NCBI GenBank assembly: GCA_002238685.1
Contig: MPMV01000005.1
Span: forward strand, 1-64,000
Reading direction: 5' to 3'
Length of the DNA: 64,000 nucleotides
From: a bacterium EF100-94H03 bin56
GTDB lineage: Bacteria > Pseudomonadota > Alphaproteobacteria > SP197
The notes under the pieces are model-generated. The model was not told the origin of the DNA. It ran no database searches and was given only the letters and a program-made list of their open reading frames with translations. Position numbers and translations under genes: made by a program. Shown here piece after piece: positions 1 to 6,804 of this stretch (position 1 is the first letter of the stretch; each line of letters opens with the position of its first letter).

Positions 1-17
1 GTATCCGGTCATTCTGG
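1..17 (+). repeat. IS66 left terminal inverted repeat (IRL)
   Basis: GTATCCGGTCATT is followed by four more bases that pair with the right end. 16 of 17 positions match the reverse complement of 2393-2409. It lies exactly at the first base of the window. Confidence 0.85.
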
Positions 18-87
18 GACGGTGTTGAGCTCCTGATCAGTCGCGGTATCCCTTGGCGTTTTGTCACACGCGCGAAGGGAGAGTTTC

Positions 88-348
88 ATGTCAGACAGCG
101 GTGTTGTGCGCTCGCGGTCGCCGAGGAGAGGTGCGGCCCGGTGGCGCGAGATCTGTGAGGAGTACGAGCGTTTCATCGGCACCCAGGCCGAGTTCTGCCG
201 CCTGCACGGCATCACCGGCGGTTCGCTGCGCTACTGGCGGTTGAAGCAGGAGGCGGCCTTCGTCGAGGTGGCGGCCCCGGAGACGGTGGCCTGGGATGTC
301 GAGCTGGTCTTTGGCGACGGCACGGTCCTGCGTCTGCGGAAGTCCTGA
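88..348 (+). CDS. tnpA: IS66 accessory protein TnpA
   Basis: This small protein (86 residues from the start chosen) has the IS66 TnpA/OrfA pattern: a helix-turn-helix-like segment (WREICEEYERF, then FCRLHGITGGSLRYWR) and a short beta-rich tail (VELVFGDGTVLRLRKS). It probably binds the IS ends or regulates transposition; its exact role in the family is poorly defined. The ATG at 88 is preferred over an upstream TTG at 61 because AAGGGAGAG sits just upstream. Its stop overlaps the tnpB start (TGATG at 346-350), so the two are translationally coupled. Confidence 0.85.
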   Translation: MSDSGVVRSRSPRRGAARWREICEEYERFIGTQAEFCRLHGITGGSLRYWRLKQEAAFVEVAAPETVAWDVELVFGDGTVLRLRKS

Positions 349-707
349 TGCTGGGAGGCTGGCCGCGGGGCGGGGTGTGGCTTGCCCGCGATCCCGCCGA
401 CATGCGCAAGTCGTTTGACGGTTTGCAGGCCCTGGTGAGGCAGCACCTCGGGGACGATCCCCTGTCGGGCCGCTGGTACGTCTTCATCAACCGCCGGCGG
501 ACGCTGTGCAAGGTTCTGTGCTTTGAGGCGGGCGGGTTCTGCATCTGGGCCAAGCGTCTTGAGAAGGGGCTGTTCGCCTCCCTGACCTGTGGGCGTTCGG
601 GCAAGCGGGTTCTGTCGCGGGCGGAGTTCCATGCCCTTGTGGATGGTCTGGAGATCCGGGTGACGGGCCGTCGCCGGCGCTGGCTGGGGAGCCACAATGG
701 CTCATGA
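348..707 (+). CDS. tnpB: IS66 accessory protein TnpB
   Basis: The 119-residue product matches IS66 TnpB (Orf2) in length and motifs: DMRKSFDGLQALV near residues 18-30, then GRWYVFINRRRTLCKVLCFE and FCIWAKRLEKGLF. TnpB is required with TnpA and TnpC for IS66 transposition in studied members, but its biochemistry is unresolved. The start overlaps the tnpA stop by one base. No frameshift or internal stop is seen. Confidence 0.93.
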   Translation: MLGGWPRGGVWLARDPADMRKSFDGLQALVRQHLGDDPLSGRWYVFINRRRTLCKVLCFEAGGFCIWAKRLEKGLFASLTCGRSGKRVLSRAEFHALVDGLEIRVTGRRRRWLGSHNGS

Positions 708-775
708 TTCCACACGGTTCTTCTTGACATGGACCACATCTGACGGTAGGGCTCGTTCATGGTCTCTACAAGGGC

Positions 776-2344
776 ATGTGGTCCTCGATGACAGCTGCCT
801 CCCACACGGTCGCCGCTCTGGAACAGGAGATTGTCGAGCTCCGCGAGGAAGTCGCGTCGCTCAGGCAGACGCTGGCCTGGTTCAGGAACCAGATCTTCGG
901 CTCGACCTCGGAACGGCGTCTCGTGGCGGATCCATCTGAGATGGGCAACCTCTTCGGCGAGGCTGCCGCGGCCGGGGAGGAAGCGGAAGTCGAAGAGGTC
1001 GTGCGGCGCAAGCGGCGGCGCAAGAGCCGCGACGGCTGCGTCAACGAGGAAGGCCTGCGGTTCGACGACACGGTGCCGGTGAAGACGATCCACGTTGCCA
1101 ACCCCAAGGCCGACGCGATTCCTGAAGGTGAACGGGTGAAGGTGGGCGAGAAGGTGACCCACCGCCTGGCCCAGGAGCCGGGCTCGTGGGTGGTGCTGCG
1201 CTACGTGAGCGAGACCTTCAAGCGCCGGGACACCGGCGAGGTGATGGCGGCATCGGCGCCGGCTGCGGTTCTTGAGCGCAGCTGTGCGGATGTCAGCTTC
1301 CTGGCGGGGATGATCGTCGACAAGCTTGTCTGGCACCTGCCGCTTCATCGCCAGCACCAGCGCCTGCAGGCGGCGGGGATCACGCTCAGCCGCGCCAGCC
1401 TGACCTCGTGGCTGTTGAGGACGACGGCGTTGCTCGAGCCGATCTTCGAGGCGCAGTGCCGGTCGGTTCTGGAGAGCGCCGTGCTGGCGATGGACGAGAC
1501 GTCGATCAAGGCCGGCAGGACCGGTCCGGGGAAGATGCGCCAGGCTTACTTCTGGCCGATCTTCGGCGACCGCAACGAGATCGTCTTCCACTATGCCCCG
1601 TCCCGGGAACACCGCCATGTCGAGGCGTTCCTCGGTGACTTCTCGGGCACCCTTCTCAGCGACGGCTACCAGGGCTACGACGCCTATGCGAAGGCCCGCG
1701 GGGAGGCGGTGGTCCACGCCAGCTGCTGGAGTCACGCCAGGCGTGAGTTTGTGAAGATCCGGGATCTCGATCCGGTGCGCTGCGACGAGGCACTCGATCT
1801 CATCGGCGGTCTCTATGCCGAGGAGGAGAAGATCCGCAGCAAGAAGCTCGGCGGCCGCGAGAAGCTGCTCTGGCGCCGGGAGCATTCCCGGCCGATTGTC
1901 GAGGCGTTCTGGCGATGGTGCGATGCCATGGCTGATGACATGACGCGCCCGCCGCAGGATCCCCTGCTCAAGGCCATCGGCTATGCCCGCAACCACCGAA
2001 GCGGCCTCGAGGTCTGTCTCCAGGATCCGGACGTGCCCATCGACACGAATCATCTCGAAAGATGCGTCAGACCGGTCGCGCTGGGACGCCGCAACTGGAT
2101 GTTCTGCTGGACCGAGGCGGGAGCGGAAGCTGTGGGGATCCTCCAGAGCCTGGTGCTGACATGCCGCCTGCACGGAATCGATCCCTACACGTGGCTGGTG
2201 GATGTCCTGCAGCGGATCTCGGTCCATCCCGCCCGGGATGTGGCCCAGCTGACGCCACGCCTGTGGAAGGGCCGCTACGCTGAGAACCCGATGACATCCG
2301 ACGTCAGCAGGGCCGTGCCCGCGAAGCTGCCGCAGGCAGCCTGA
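776..2344 (+). CDS. tnpC: IS66 transposase TnpC
   Basis: This is the catalytic transposase (522 residues, normal for the family). The N-terminus has a coiled coil (AALEQEIVELREEVASL) followed by the IS66 signature WFRNQIFGSTSERR. A basic zinc-finger-like stretch follows, then the DDE catalytic domain. The likely triad is Asp240 (LAMDETS), Asp296 (LLSDGYQGYD) and Glu428 (TNHLERCVRP). The C-terminal IS66 domain (GILQSLVLTCRLHGIDPYTWL) is complete. An alternative ATG lies at 788. A non-coding gap of 68 bases separates it from tnpB. A long open frame on the opposite strand (212-2227) is a codon-bias shadow. Confidence 0.95.
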   Translation: MWSSMTAASHTVAALEQEIVELREEVASLRQTLAWFRNQIFGSTSERRLVADPSEMGNLFGEAAAAGEEAEVEEVVRRKRRRKSRDGCVNEEGLRFDDTVPVKTIHVANPKADAIPEGERVKVGEKVTHRLAQEPGSWVVLRYVSETFKRRDTGEVMAASAPAAVLERSCADVSFLAGMIVDKLVWHLPLHRQHQRLQAAGITLSRASLTSWLLRTTALLEPIFEAQCRSVLESAVLAMDETSIKAGRTGPGKMRQAYFWPIFGDRNEIVFHYAPSREHRHVEAFLGDFSGTLLSDGYQGYDAYAKARGEAVVHASCWSHARREFVKIRDLDPVRCDEALDLIGGLYAEEEKIRSKKLGGREKLLWRREHSRPIVEAFWRWCDAMADDMTRPPQDPLLKAIGYARNHRSGLEVCLQDPDVPIDTNHLERCVRPVALGRRNWMFCWTEAGAEAVGILQSLVLTCRLHGIDPYTWLVDVLQRISVHPARDVAQLTPRLWKGRYAENPMTSDVSRAVPAKLPQAA

Positions 2345-2392
2345 AAACTACAAGTTGGTCAGGGGTGCGGGACGCCCGGCGTCAAGGACGTC

Positions 2393-2409
2393 GCCAAATG
2401 ACCGGATAC
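2393..2409 (-). repeat. IS66 right terminal inverted repeat (IRR)
   Basis: The reverse complement reads GTATCCGGTCATTTGGC. It is identical to the first 13 bases of the window and 16 of 17 overall. It marks the right border of the element. Confidence 0.85.
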
Positions 2410-2743
2410 GCCGGCCTTGCGCACCGGCTTCGGCAATCAGCGCGTGCCGCATCCGGATCGGGCGTCTCGTACTTGCTCTCGGTGCGTTGCCCGATCAATC
2501 CCGCAGGCACGATGCCGTAGGCACACCGGCCCAGGCGCCTTCGATGATCGAATCGACATCGACCGCGTGCTGGATGGCCTTTCGAACCCGGATGTCCTGC
2601 AAGTTGGGATGATCGGTACTCATGCCCATCCAGTACCATGCGGTCCCCGAGCAGACCTTGACTATGGCGCCTTCAGGCGGGTTCTCCTGAAGTCGCGGGA
2701 TCGCGTCGATGGCGATTTCGGCTGTCTTCTCCTCTGATTTCAC
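2410..2743 (-). pseudogene. Remnant of a family-5 extracellular solute-binding protein (peptide ABC transporter), frameshifted and cut by IS66
   Basis: Minus-strand translation gives the middle of an SBP_bac_5 (DppA/OppA-like) protein in three successive frames. The first (2743 to about 2512) reads NPPEGAIVKV, then WMGMSTDHPNLQDIRVRKAI, then HAVDVDSIIEGAW. The second (about 2516 to 2441) reads GIVPAGLIGQ and DPDAARA. The third (about 2438 to 2412) reads LIAEAGAQG and ends at the IS border. RVRKAIQHAVD and APGLIG-like strings are typical of this family. The N-terminal half is missing, because the next gene ends only 20 bases away, and the C-terminal part is removed or displaced by the IS. At least two frameshifts make it non-functional. 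The call rests on recognised motifs, not an alignment. Confidence 0.75.
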
Positions 2744-2762
2744 GGTGTGCCAGCAACCCGCC

Positions 2763-3992
2763 CTACGCTACGATAAGTTCGTGCTGGACGTGGCTAAGCC
2801 AGCGGGCCTGGGTCTCGGTGAAGGCCATCGTGTCGATCAGGATCGAATAGCCTTCGAGATGCGGCAGATAGAACTGGCTCTCGTGGTTCACAACGCGGCC
2901 GGGCGCGAAGACCTGGTCGTCGTCGTGGAGCGTATCGGCGTCGTAGTGGAAATCGCCCACCCAGTCGGGAGGGAAGGCGATGCCGAGTTCATAGCCGCCG
3001 ATCCAGCCGCGGTTCTCGTAGATTCCGGCCTCCTTGTAGTAACGGACGATGGTGTCGTTGAATTCGCGAACCGGCAGATTCGGTCTGAGAATTTTCTCAA
3101 GAGCTCTGTACACCCCGGCCGAGAGGTTGATCCGCTCCACTGCGTCGGAATGCGGTTCGCCGATGGAGAAGCTCCGCGCCTGGTCGACGTGGTAGCGGTT
3201 GAAGACACCGCACACGTCAAGGAAGACGACCTCGCCCACGGCAATCTGCTTGCGAGAGGCCAGGCCGTGTCCGGTGACGGCCTTCACGCCCGAGGTCACC
3301 AGCATGGGAATCGCCTGGTTCTCGCCGCCGGCCCGGGTCATCGCGGCCGTGACCTCACCCCAGAGCTCGAGCTCGGTGATTCCCTCGCGCAGCGTCTCGC
3401 GTGCGGCCTCGAGACCGATGTCGGCGATCCGGGCGGCTTTCTCGACGCAGGCCATTTCGGCGGGCGACTTGAATCCGCGCACCTCGCGGACAATCTCGGT
3501 GCCGTCAACCACGGTGCAGTTCTTGGCCTCCAGCGCAGCCTGACAGCGTTCGCTCACCCGCCGATTAGGCCGATAGCTCCCCATCTCGAGACCCACGGTA
3601 CCGCCGGTCCAGCCTGATGACGCCAACTCGTCGGCGACAAAGGCAAAGGCGACATCGGCATCCTGCGGACCACCATAGAGACGGACGTCGTCGGCAATCG
3701 TGTAGCAGCGCACGAGAGCGATGTGGCCGCCCGCCTCGAAGAAGATGAAGTCGTCGTGGTCGACGTGGACCGCCACGCCGCTCCAGGGCAGGTACCCCTC
3801 GGCCTGGTACCAGGCTGACCCATAGCCGCTGACGTAGCAGATGGCTTCGGGCGACGTCAGGTAGAGCATATCGACGGATTCTCGCGCCATCACCTTGCGG
3901 ATGCGCTCAAGCCGCCCTCGATATTCTTCGCGCGAGAAAGGGATCTCCTGCACTGGGTGCCCGTGCAGTAGCACCTGTTCGGCGTCGTTCAT
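2763..3992 (-). CDS. M24-fold hydrolase (Xaa-Pro peptidase/creatinase/ectoine-hydrolase superfamily)
   Basis: The 409-residue protein has the two-domain layout of Xaa-Pro peptidases and creatinases: an N-terminal creatinase domain (YLTSPEAICYVSGY) and a C-terminal pita-bread domain. Two Asp positions expected as metal ligands are seen (VVFLDVCG and YHVDQARSF). The usual HG-I-G motif reads GYELGIAFPPDW. The segment expected to carry the last Glu ligand reads SILIDTMAF. It may therefore be a creatinase-like or DoeA-like hydrolase acting on small C-N substrates, or a variant with altered metal binding. It lies downstream on the same strand as nothing obvious and just upstream of the peptide-binding remnant, suggesting an old peptide or amine uptake operon. 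The substrate is unknown. Confidence 0.75.
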   Translation of the reverse strand: MNDAEQVLLHGHPVQEIPFSREEYRGRLERIRKVMARESVDMLYLTSPEAICYVSGYGSAWYQAEGYLPWSGVAVHVDHDDFIFFEAGGHIALVRCYTIADDVRLYGGPQDADVAFAFVADELASSGWTGGTVGLEMGSYRPNRRVSERCQAALEAKNCTVVDGTEIVREVRGFKSPAEMACVEKAARIADIGLEAARETLREGITELELWGEVTAAMTRAGGENQAIPMLVTSGVKAVTGHGLASRKQIAVGEVVFLDVCGVFNRYHVDQARSFSIGEPHSDAVERINLSAGVYRALEKILRPNLPVREFNDTIVRYYKEAGIYENRGWIGGYELGIAFPPDWVGDFHYDADTLHDDDQVFAPGRVVNHESQFYLPHLEGYSILIDTMAFTETQARWLSHVQHELIVA

Positions 3993-4491
3993 GCGCCCCT
4001 CCTGTCATCCTCGCTGACAAAATGCGGATACATGCGCGGGCTTGTCACGGAAAAACGACCGGCTGGCCGCACACCACCAAATGTACCGCTGCGCGCCTTG
4101 TGCCTGGCCTTCGCCGGGCGCTTGCTTCGCCTCGTCCGCGGGGTCAGCCGGTCGGCGGTGACGATCATCGTGCCGACGGCTGCATCGGCCGACCAACCAG
4201 CGGCCCGGTTCCCTGCGGACGCTTGTGGTCCTTCAGTCCCTGCCAGGGCGCCCCGGAACGTCCCGTGCCGGTGCCACCGGACACAGGTTTCTCCGGGTGT
4301 CCGCAGTCAGCACACAGATGTTCGGCACGTGCCGTGCGATGCTGAATGTCGCCCGGAACCGGGACCTCGATCAAATGATGCGCCGATTCAGGCCTGGCGA
4401 ACTGATGCCGGATTTGGCGCTGAACATCCATGGTTGGCCCGCAACGCTGCCGAAATCAGTTGATCAGCCTCACTTGGGGGCACGGGTGGGG
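3993..4491 (+). other. Gene-free stretch, no feature recognised
   Basis: About 500 bases separate the M24 gene from the MFS gene. Short open frames occur on both strands, but none has a convincing ribosome site, family motif or consistent codon pattern. I see no tRNA, no clear terminator hairpin and no IS ends. It may be decayed coding DNA. Confidence 0.5.
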
Positions 4492-5724
4492 CTAGCGGCG
4501 GACGATCTGGCGGACGGCGGCGAAGCAGCCGTAGAGGATGACGGAGATGATGAGGGACCCGACGAAAGCGTGGGGCCCGAACTCATCCATTGACATGCCG
4601 ACCATGAGCGGTCCCACCATGCCGCCGATCCCGAAGAGAAGCGAAAAGACGGCATTGGCTGCGACGAGGTCGACAGAACGGAAGCGTTGTCCAAGCAGGG
4701 TGAGGCCGACGGTGAAGACTGCGCCCATGGCGCCGCCCCAGACGACGATGACCGACCACAGGAGGAGACCCGGTCCGGTCCACCAGGGTTCGGCGCCACC
4801 ATGGAGGAGCCAGGGCAGGGGCGCCAGACACGCTGCGATGATGAAGACGCACCCGACCAGTAGCCAGCCCCGGTGCACGCGGTCCGCCAGCCATCCGACA
4901 GGATACTGGAAGAAGATGGCGCCGACCGACCCCACCCAGATGACACCGTATCCCGTCTGGCGGAATTCCTCCCCGAGCACGTCCATGGTGTAGAGGTGGG
5001 CGAAGGACTGCAGCCCTCCCTCGAGAATGCCGAACATTGCGGACGACAACAGCACGGTCGGCGCTGCCAGGAACACGATCATGAGACGGCCGATGCCTGA
5101 GCGGGCACGATCTTCGACGGGAAAGGTGAACGAGATCCTGCGGGTTGGCAGAAGCAGCACCGAAGTGACGAGGACCGACGACAATCCGATCAGGAAAGGC
5201 CAGGCGGTTTCCGGGTCAAGGCTGGCGCCGACCACCGGCCCGACGGCCCAGCCGGCCATGCCGACCGTGGTGTAGATGCCCATCCATCGTCCACGGACCC
5301 GGTCGTCGAGGATCTGGTTGATCCAGGTGTCGCCGGCCGTGAACAGCAGTGCGTTGCCGACACCGAGCAGGAATCTCAGCGCACACCAGGCCGTGTAGTC
5401 GCGCCAGAGCGGCAAACCGATGAGTGCGACAGCGACAAAAACGAGGCCGGCAGCAATCGATCCCAGTACTCCCAGCACCGGAATGAAGCGAGTGGCGACA
5501 AGAGACACGATGGCGATACCGGCGAACTGCACGGCGGCACTGATGCTGATCTCGGTCTCGCTGTACCCCCTGTTGCTGAGGGATTCGGCGAGAATGGGCC
5601 ACACCAGAGAACTCGTCATGCTGACGACCGACAGCGCCGCGATCAGCAGGATCAGGCACCGTCGTCTGTCGCCAGGCGACAGACGAACCTCAGACGTGGT
5701 CGATCCGCTGTGTGTCACGGACAT
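4492..5724 (-). CDS. Major facilitator superfamily transporter
   Basis: About 410 residues with 12 hydrophobic segments in the MFS pattern. N-half features include SSLVWPILAESL in TM1 and ALRFLLGVGNALLFTAGDTWI. The loop 2-3-like motif is weak, and DDRVRGRWMGIYTTVGMAGWAVGP matches the motif C/antiporter-type region. The C-half has a second GWLADRVHRGWLL loop motif. This arrangement resembles the YcaD/UMF1-like sugar or drug efflux families. The substrate cannot be told. The ATG at 5724 (MSVTHSG) is chosen; a GTG-type start at 5760 is possible. Either way the gene overlaps the end of the upstream NUDIX gene, so the two are probably cotranscribed. Confidence 0.85.
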   Translation of the reverse strand: MSVTHSGSTTSEVRLSPGDRRRCLILLIAALSVVSMTSSLVWPILAESLSNRGYSETEISISAAVQFAGIAIVSLVATRFIPVLGVLGSIAAGLVFVAVALIGLPLWRDYTAWCALRFLLGVGNALLFTAGDTWINQILDDRVRGRWMGIYTTVGMAGWAVGPVVGASLDPETAWPFLIGLSSVLVTSVLLLPTRRISFTFPVEDRARSGIGRLMIVFLAAPTVLLSSAMFGILEGGLQSFAHLYTMDVLGEEFRQTGYGVIWVGSVGAIFFQYPVGWLADRVHRGWLLVGCVFIIAACLAPLPWLLHGGAEPWWTGPGLLLWSVIVVWGGAMGAVFTVGLTLLGQRFRSVDLVAANAVFSLLFGIGGMVGPLMVGMSMDEFGPHAFVGSLIISVILYGCFAAVRQIVRR

Positions 5725-6391
5725 AGTGCACGAAGGGAATTGTGGCGGGACACGGTCCAAGTGTCCGACCCTGCCAGCGCTGCCGCGCCGTCGTCAGGGC
5801 GAGCTCCGTGACGTCGATAATCGGAAGGTGAAAGGCGTCGTCCAGAGGCAGCCAGTGTAGATCCTCGAGCTCCCCGTCAACGAGCAGGTCGCCCCGGCAG
5901 CCCGTGCCATCGGCGAGAAAGAAGCGCGTGTTGAAGCGCCTGGGCGACAGGGTGGGCGTGAGGGCCCGCATGATGTAGTCGAGAGCGGCCACGTCAGGCA
6001 CCATGCCCACCTCCCGGCAGGCGTTCCAGAAGGGCGTTGACGGCAGAGAATCGAACACGTCCCCGGATGTGGTTCTCCCCAGGAGATAGCCTGTTTCCTC
6101 ATGAGTTTCGCGAATGGCAGCCAATGCAAGGGCCAACGGAGAGGTGTTCGGGGTATCACGTCTGAGGGTCAGTTCGGTCTCCCCTGACAGGCGAAACCGG
6201 TCGCCCGGAACACACCGGTCGACAGTATCGACGCGGCCTCCCGGGAACACGTAGATATCCGGAAGGAACCGTGCACGCTTGCGGCGCCGTCCCATCAGCA
6301 CCTCGACCGCAGTGCCGGTTTCGCGCAGCAGGATGACACTGGCCGCGTCGCGCGGCCTGGCAGCGCGCGCCGGTTGGGCAGCCCGGCCCAT
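5690..6391 (-). CDS. NUDIX hydrolase
   Basis: 233 residues with a NUDIX fold. It opens DAASVILLRE, has PDIYVFPGGRVD, and carries a Nudix helix in which RETHEETGYL supplies the REUXEEXGU core. The spacing between the glycines and this helix is longer than usual, as in the NUDT8/NUDT19-type CoA or nucleotide pyrophosphatases. It would cleave a nucleoside diphosphate linked to another group; the true substrate is unknown. In related genomes a NUDIX gene commonly closes the topA-rnr cluster, which supports this context. Its 3' end overlaps the MFS gene start by 35 bases. Confidence 0.85.
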   Translation of the reverse strand: MGRAAQPARAARPRDAASVILLRETGTAVEVLMGRRRKRARFLPDIYVFPGGRVDTVDRCVPGDRFRLSGETELTLRRDTPNTSPLALALAAIRETHEETGYLLGRTTSGDVFDSLPSTPFWNACREVGMVPDVAALDYIMRALTPTLSPRRFNTRFFLADGTGCRGDLLVDGELEDLHWLPLDDAFHLPIIDVTELALTTARQRWQGRTLGPCPATIPFVHYVRDTQRIDHV

Positions 6392-6416
6392 TGAAGGTGA
6401 ATCACGCAGGAATGTG

Positions 6417-6680
6417 TCAGACGAGAATGCTGCGGCCGGATTCAGTCAGACGGCAGACCAACCAGTCGGGTTTGATGGGATTGGTGATCCATGGTTCGGC
6501 CCACCCCTGGCGTATGCAGCTTCGTATGGTACGGGGATCGACTTCGCGGCCGACCTCGTCGAACAGCGGCAACTTGCCGCCGGGCTGGTCGAGTCCTTTC
6601 ATCAGCCAGCGCCTCTGGACGATCGTGGGACGACCATGAACTACGCGATCATCGTTGCGAATCTCTTTGGCCAACGCCAT
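6417..6680 (-). CDS. Small conserved hypothetical protein
   Basis: An 87-residue protein starting MALAKEIRNDD and ending LTESGRSILV. The middle (GGKLPLFDEVGREVDPRTIRSC, then GWAEPWITNP) looks like a small winged-helix or DNA-binding-like fold, and I recall similar uncharacterised short proteins in alphaproteobacteria. No function is known to me. The ATG at 6680 is favoured because GGGAGGA lies six bases upstream. The frame remains open upstream to 6860, but that part is AT-rich and unlike coding DNA. It sits between rnr and the NUDIX gene on the same strand. Confidence 0.7.
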   Translation of the reverse strand: MALAKEIRNDDRVVHGRPTIVQRRWLMKGLDQPGGKLPLFDEVGREVDPRTIRSCIRQGWAEPWITNPIKPDWLVCRLTESGRSILV

Positions 6681-6734
6681 GGCATCCTCCCATCCACCGC
6701 ATGTCATGATGCATCGCGGAAAGCGCCTCGTCAA

Positions 6735-6804
6735 ACGACAAGGTAAAACGTAAGATAATGCCTCTAAATATCTCTTATCAAAAGAATACAATTGTTTCTT
6801 GTGA
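6735..6804 (-). promoter_or_regulatory. AT-rich patch, possible promoter for the small gene at 6417-6680
   Basis: This roughly 70-base interval between rnr and the small gene is strikingly AT-rich compared with the surrounding DNA. On the minus strand it holds TTGATA and several TAT/TTA strings. No clean -35/-10 pair with 17-base spacing was found, so it is only a candidate promoter region. Confidence 0.35.

Larger units (their letters stand above)
1..2409 (+). mobile_element. IS66-family insertion sequence, apparently complete
   Basis: The element carries the three IS66 genes in order (tnpA, tnpB, tnpC) and is bounded by matching ends. Base 1 starts GTATCCGGTCATT, and the reverse complement of this 13-mer lies at 2397-2409. 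The match extends to 17 bp with one mismatch. IS66 elements normally create an 8-bp target duplication. The left flank lies outside the window, so this cannot be checked; the right flank starts GCCGGCCT at 2410. All three reading frames look intact, so the copy may be active. It has inserted into, or next to, a decayed peptide-transporter gene. Confidence 0.9.

Noticed and set aside
212-2227. A 671-codon open frame on the minus strand over the transposase
   Set aside because: It is the shadow of the GC-rich tnpB/tnpC codons; no family motif and a known gene on the other strand.
3993-4491. Possible transposase-like or C-x-x-C fragments in the gap
   Set aside because: Short frames give no convincing family string; composition alone is not evidence.
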